A stretch of 64,000 bases of DNA from Affinundibacterium flavidum (GTDB taxonomy: Bacteria; Pseudomonadota; Gammaproteobacteria; Burkholderiales; Burkholderiaceae_D). Position numbers and translations under genes: made by a program. Positions 62,343-64,000 of this stretch are shown piece by piece. Below the pieces are notes generated by a model. The model was not told the origin of the DNA and ran no database searches. It saw nothing but the letters and a program-made list of their open reading frames with translations. Location of the stretch: the NCBI RefSeq assembly GCF_014284175.1, contig NZ_JACOGA010000005.1, positions 124,001 through 188,000 of the forward strand. The letters are read 5' to 3'. Positions within the stretch are counted from its first letter, which is position 1, and the number at the start of each line of letters is the position of its first letter.

Positions 62343-64000
62343 TCATGCCCTGCTTTGATGCTTACGGATTAATTCTAGTACTTGCTCTGCGGGCAAAGGT
62401 TTACTAAATATATAGCCTTGAAATTCGTCGCAGCCTTGCGCCATCAAGAAATCTGATTGCGCTTGGGTCTCGACGCCTTCAGCGATGGTCTTAAATCCCA
62501 AGCCTTTCGACATTTGAATAATCGCACTCACAATCGCTCTATCGTCTGAATCTGTGGCAATGTCGCGCACAAATGATTGGTCGATTTTGAGCTTATAGAC
62601 TTTAAATTTTTTCAAATAACTCAAGGACGAATAGCCCGTACCAAAGTCATCAATTGCTAAGCGTATGCCCAAACTATGAAGTTCATTCATGACGGCGATT
62701 GCATTCACAGGATCGGCGGTCGCGACACTTTCAGTCAATTCGAGTTCCAGGTATTCCGGTGGCAAAGCAACCTCATTTAAGATGCCCGTAACTACACCTT
62801 GTAAATTGGGGTGGCGGAATTGGATCGCAGATAAATTCACCGCCATAATCATGGGCTTGAGGCCAACCTCGATCCAGGCCTTTAACTGTAATAAGGCGGT
62901 ACGCAAAACCCACGCACCTATCGGAATAATCTGCCCATTGCTTTCTGCTAAAGGTATAAATTCGGCGGGTGAAATAAATCCAAGTTCAGGATGCGTCCAC
63001 CGTAATAAAGCCTCTACCCCGATCACGGTCTTACCATCCATAGTCATTTGCGGTTGGTATACCAATTGGAACTGATTTCGCTCAAGCGCATAGTGCATGG
63101 CACTTTCTAATTGCAGCATACGTGTCGTGCGTTGTTGCATAGCTTTGGCAAAAAAACGGAAATCATTGCGACCGTCTTCTTTGACTTTATTCATCGCAGT
63201 GTCTGCACTAAGGAACAGACTCTCGCCATCGGCACCATCTTGCGGAAACATTGCAATGCCTATCGAAGGCGTCAACACGACTTCCTGGCCTTCAAACAAA
63301 AATCCTTTTGCGACGACCTCTAACACCTTCCCTGCCATGCGCGCAACTTCATCTTCATTCACGTCTTCTAATACCAACGCAAATTCATCGCCAGCGATAC
63401 GGGCAACGGTATCAGTAGGTTTGATAATTGATGTCAATCGTTTGGCAATTTCTATCAACAAAGCATCACCAGCATTGTGACCTAAGGTGTCATTGATGTG
63501 CTTAAAGCGATCCAGATTCATGTACAGCAAAGCCAGACGTGAACCTGAGCGTTGAGCAGCAGTCATCGCATGCTGCATGCGATCCATCATTAGCTGGCGA
63601 TTCGGTAATTCAGTCAATAAATCGTAATTGATCAGCTTCTCAATACGGCGCTCCGCTTCTATCTTGGCGGTGATATCGACCACCGATGCCAGAACATAAT
63701 TACCGTCTTGCGCGGCAATTGGGGTCAAGCCTATCTCTACCCGAAACTCATCGCCATTACGACGTCGGGCAAATAACAAGCGACCTTGCCCCATGGCACG
63801 ATCTTCAGGCGCTTGCATATACTCTTCAAAATTGCGTTGATGATTGTCTTGTACTGCGCTTGGCACCAAATTATTGAGATGTAAGCCGACCAGACCGCCG
63901 TCGGTGTAATCAAACATACTCTCAGTCTGCGAATTGGTGAGCACAATAATGCCCTTGGCATTCACCATAATCATCGCATTCGGTGATGCTTGGACTGCGC
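62343..64000 (-). CDS. PAS-GGDEF-EAL protein, partial (N-terminus beyond right edge)
   Basis: The minus-strand frame is open to the last base of the window, and the extra codons before the first ATG (63974) read as the start of a PAS domain (AVQASPNAMIMVNAKGIIVL), so the real start lies outside. In the window: a PAS/PAC sensor (to about 63660), a GGDEF domain with the signature IAGDEFALVL (A in place of the first G, a form still seen in active cyclases) and an EAL domain with VEALLRW, DDFGTGYSSLSYLKKF and TIAEGVET intact. It turns over cyclic di-GMP, direction not predictable. Confidence 0.88.
   Translation of the reverse strand, partial: AVQASPNAMIMVNAKGIIVLTNSQTESMFDYTDGGLVGLHLNNLVPSAVQDNHQRNFEEYMQAPEDRAMGQGRLLFARRRNGDEFRVEIGLTPIAAQDGNYVLASVVDITAKIEAERRIEKLINYDLLTELPNRQLMMDRMQHAMTAAQRSGSRLALLYMNLDRFKHINDTLGHNAGDALLIEIAKRLTSIIKPTDTVARIAGDEFALVLEDVNEDEVARMAGKVLEVVAKGFLFEGQEVVLTPSIGIAMFPQDGADGESLFLSADTAMNKVKEDGRNDFRFFAKAMQQRTTRMLQLESAMHYALERNQFQLVYQPQMTMDGKTVIGVEALLRWTHPELGFISPAEFIPLAESNGQIIPIGAWVLRTALLQLKAWIEVGLKPMIMAVNLSAIQFRHPNLQGVVTGILNEVALPPEYLELELTESVATADPVNAIAVMNELHSLGIRLAIDDFGTGYSSLSYLKKFKVYKLKIDQSFVRDIATDSDDRAIVSAIIQMSKGLGFKTIAEGVETQAQSDFLMAQGCDEFQGYIFSKPLPAEQVLELIRKHQSRA

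Overview
The window looks like a chromosomal segment of a betaproteobacterium, order Burkholderiales, most plausibly Oxalobacteraceae. This rests on gene order (glyQ-glyS-gmhB-plsC-DUF45-gloA; lptD-surA-pdxA-rsmA; amgK-murU-ubiH) and on protein character, with roughly balanced base composition. An Undibacterium-like genus is my guess, not something the sequence proves. No rRNA, CRISPR array, prophage or integrase gene is visible. One tRNA gene (tRNA-Phe, GAA) is present.

Layout. 1-6.5 kb: edge of an aldo/keto reductase, a DsbA-like protein, anmK, an M23 peptidoglycan hydrolase, then the tight cluster tyrS-dtd-histidine phosphatase. 6.6-14.2 kb: a TonB-dependent receptor, an exported M20 amidohydrolase, a second aldo/keto reductase, a GIN-domain (DUF2807) secreted protein with a small membrane protein, and an exported c-type cytochrome with an unusual N-terminal half. 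14.5-20.7 kb: glyQ, glyS, gmhB, plsC, a YgjP-like metalloprotein and gloA. 20.8-28.4 kb, minus strand: envelope and housekeeping run lptD-surA-pdxA-rsmA-pgi. 28.7-31.7 kb: amgK-murU-ubiH. With anmK at the left end, the window carries three steps of the Pseudomonas-type MurNAc recycling route. 32-37.8 kb: 1-Cys peroxiredoxin, then a minus-strand group of M61 peptidase, DUF3429 protein, MobA-like transferase, dsbC and a second UbiH/F-family hydroxylase.

38-53.4 kb is an accessory region that starts beside tRNA-Phe. It holds an orphan lipoprotein, a GH75-chitosanase-like protein, a type I restriction-modification operon (hsdR, hsdM, DUF1016/PDDEXK nuclease, hsdS), a cytosolic-type 5'-nucleotidase, a DUF3800 protein, a GIY-YIG/DUF4357 protein, a coiled-coil membrane protein, and a decay zone: Sir2 with an in-frame stop, a truncated nucleotidyltransferase and an IS21-family istA remnant. 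Between DUF3800 and GIY-YIG, on the minus strand, a consensus-like promoter is followed within about 60 nt by a strong intrinsic terminator with no ORF. I read this as an unannotated small RNA, and it is the strongest candidate for something new.

53.6-64 kb: a GGDEF/EAL receptor translationally overlapped by a beta-barrel protein and followed by a cupredoxin-like exported protein (a likely functional triad), a frameshifted amidohydrolase, a FadR-type regulator, DoxX, pirin, an unknown protein and a second PAS-GGDEF-EAL protein cut by the right edge.

Non-coding structure is rich. At least four families of REP-like palindromes sit between genes, including an inverted REPIN-like pair between hsdR and hsdM. 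Several short-period tandem repeats (10, 11, 12 and about 13 bp) lie in promoter-side intergenic regions.
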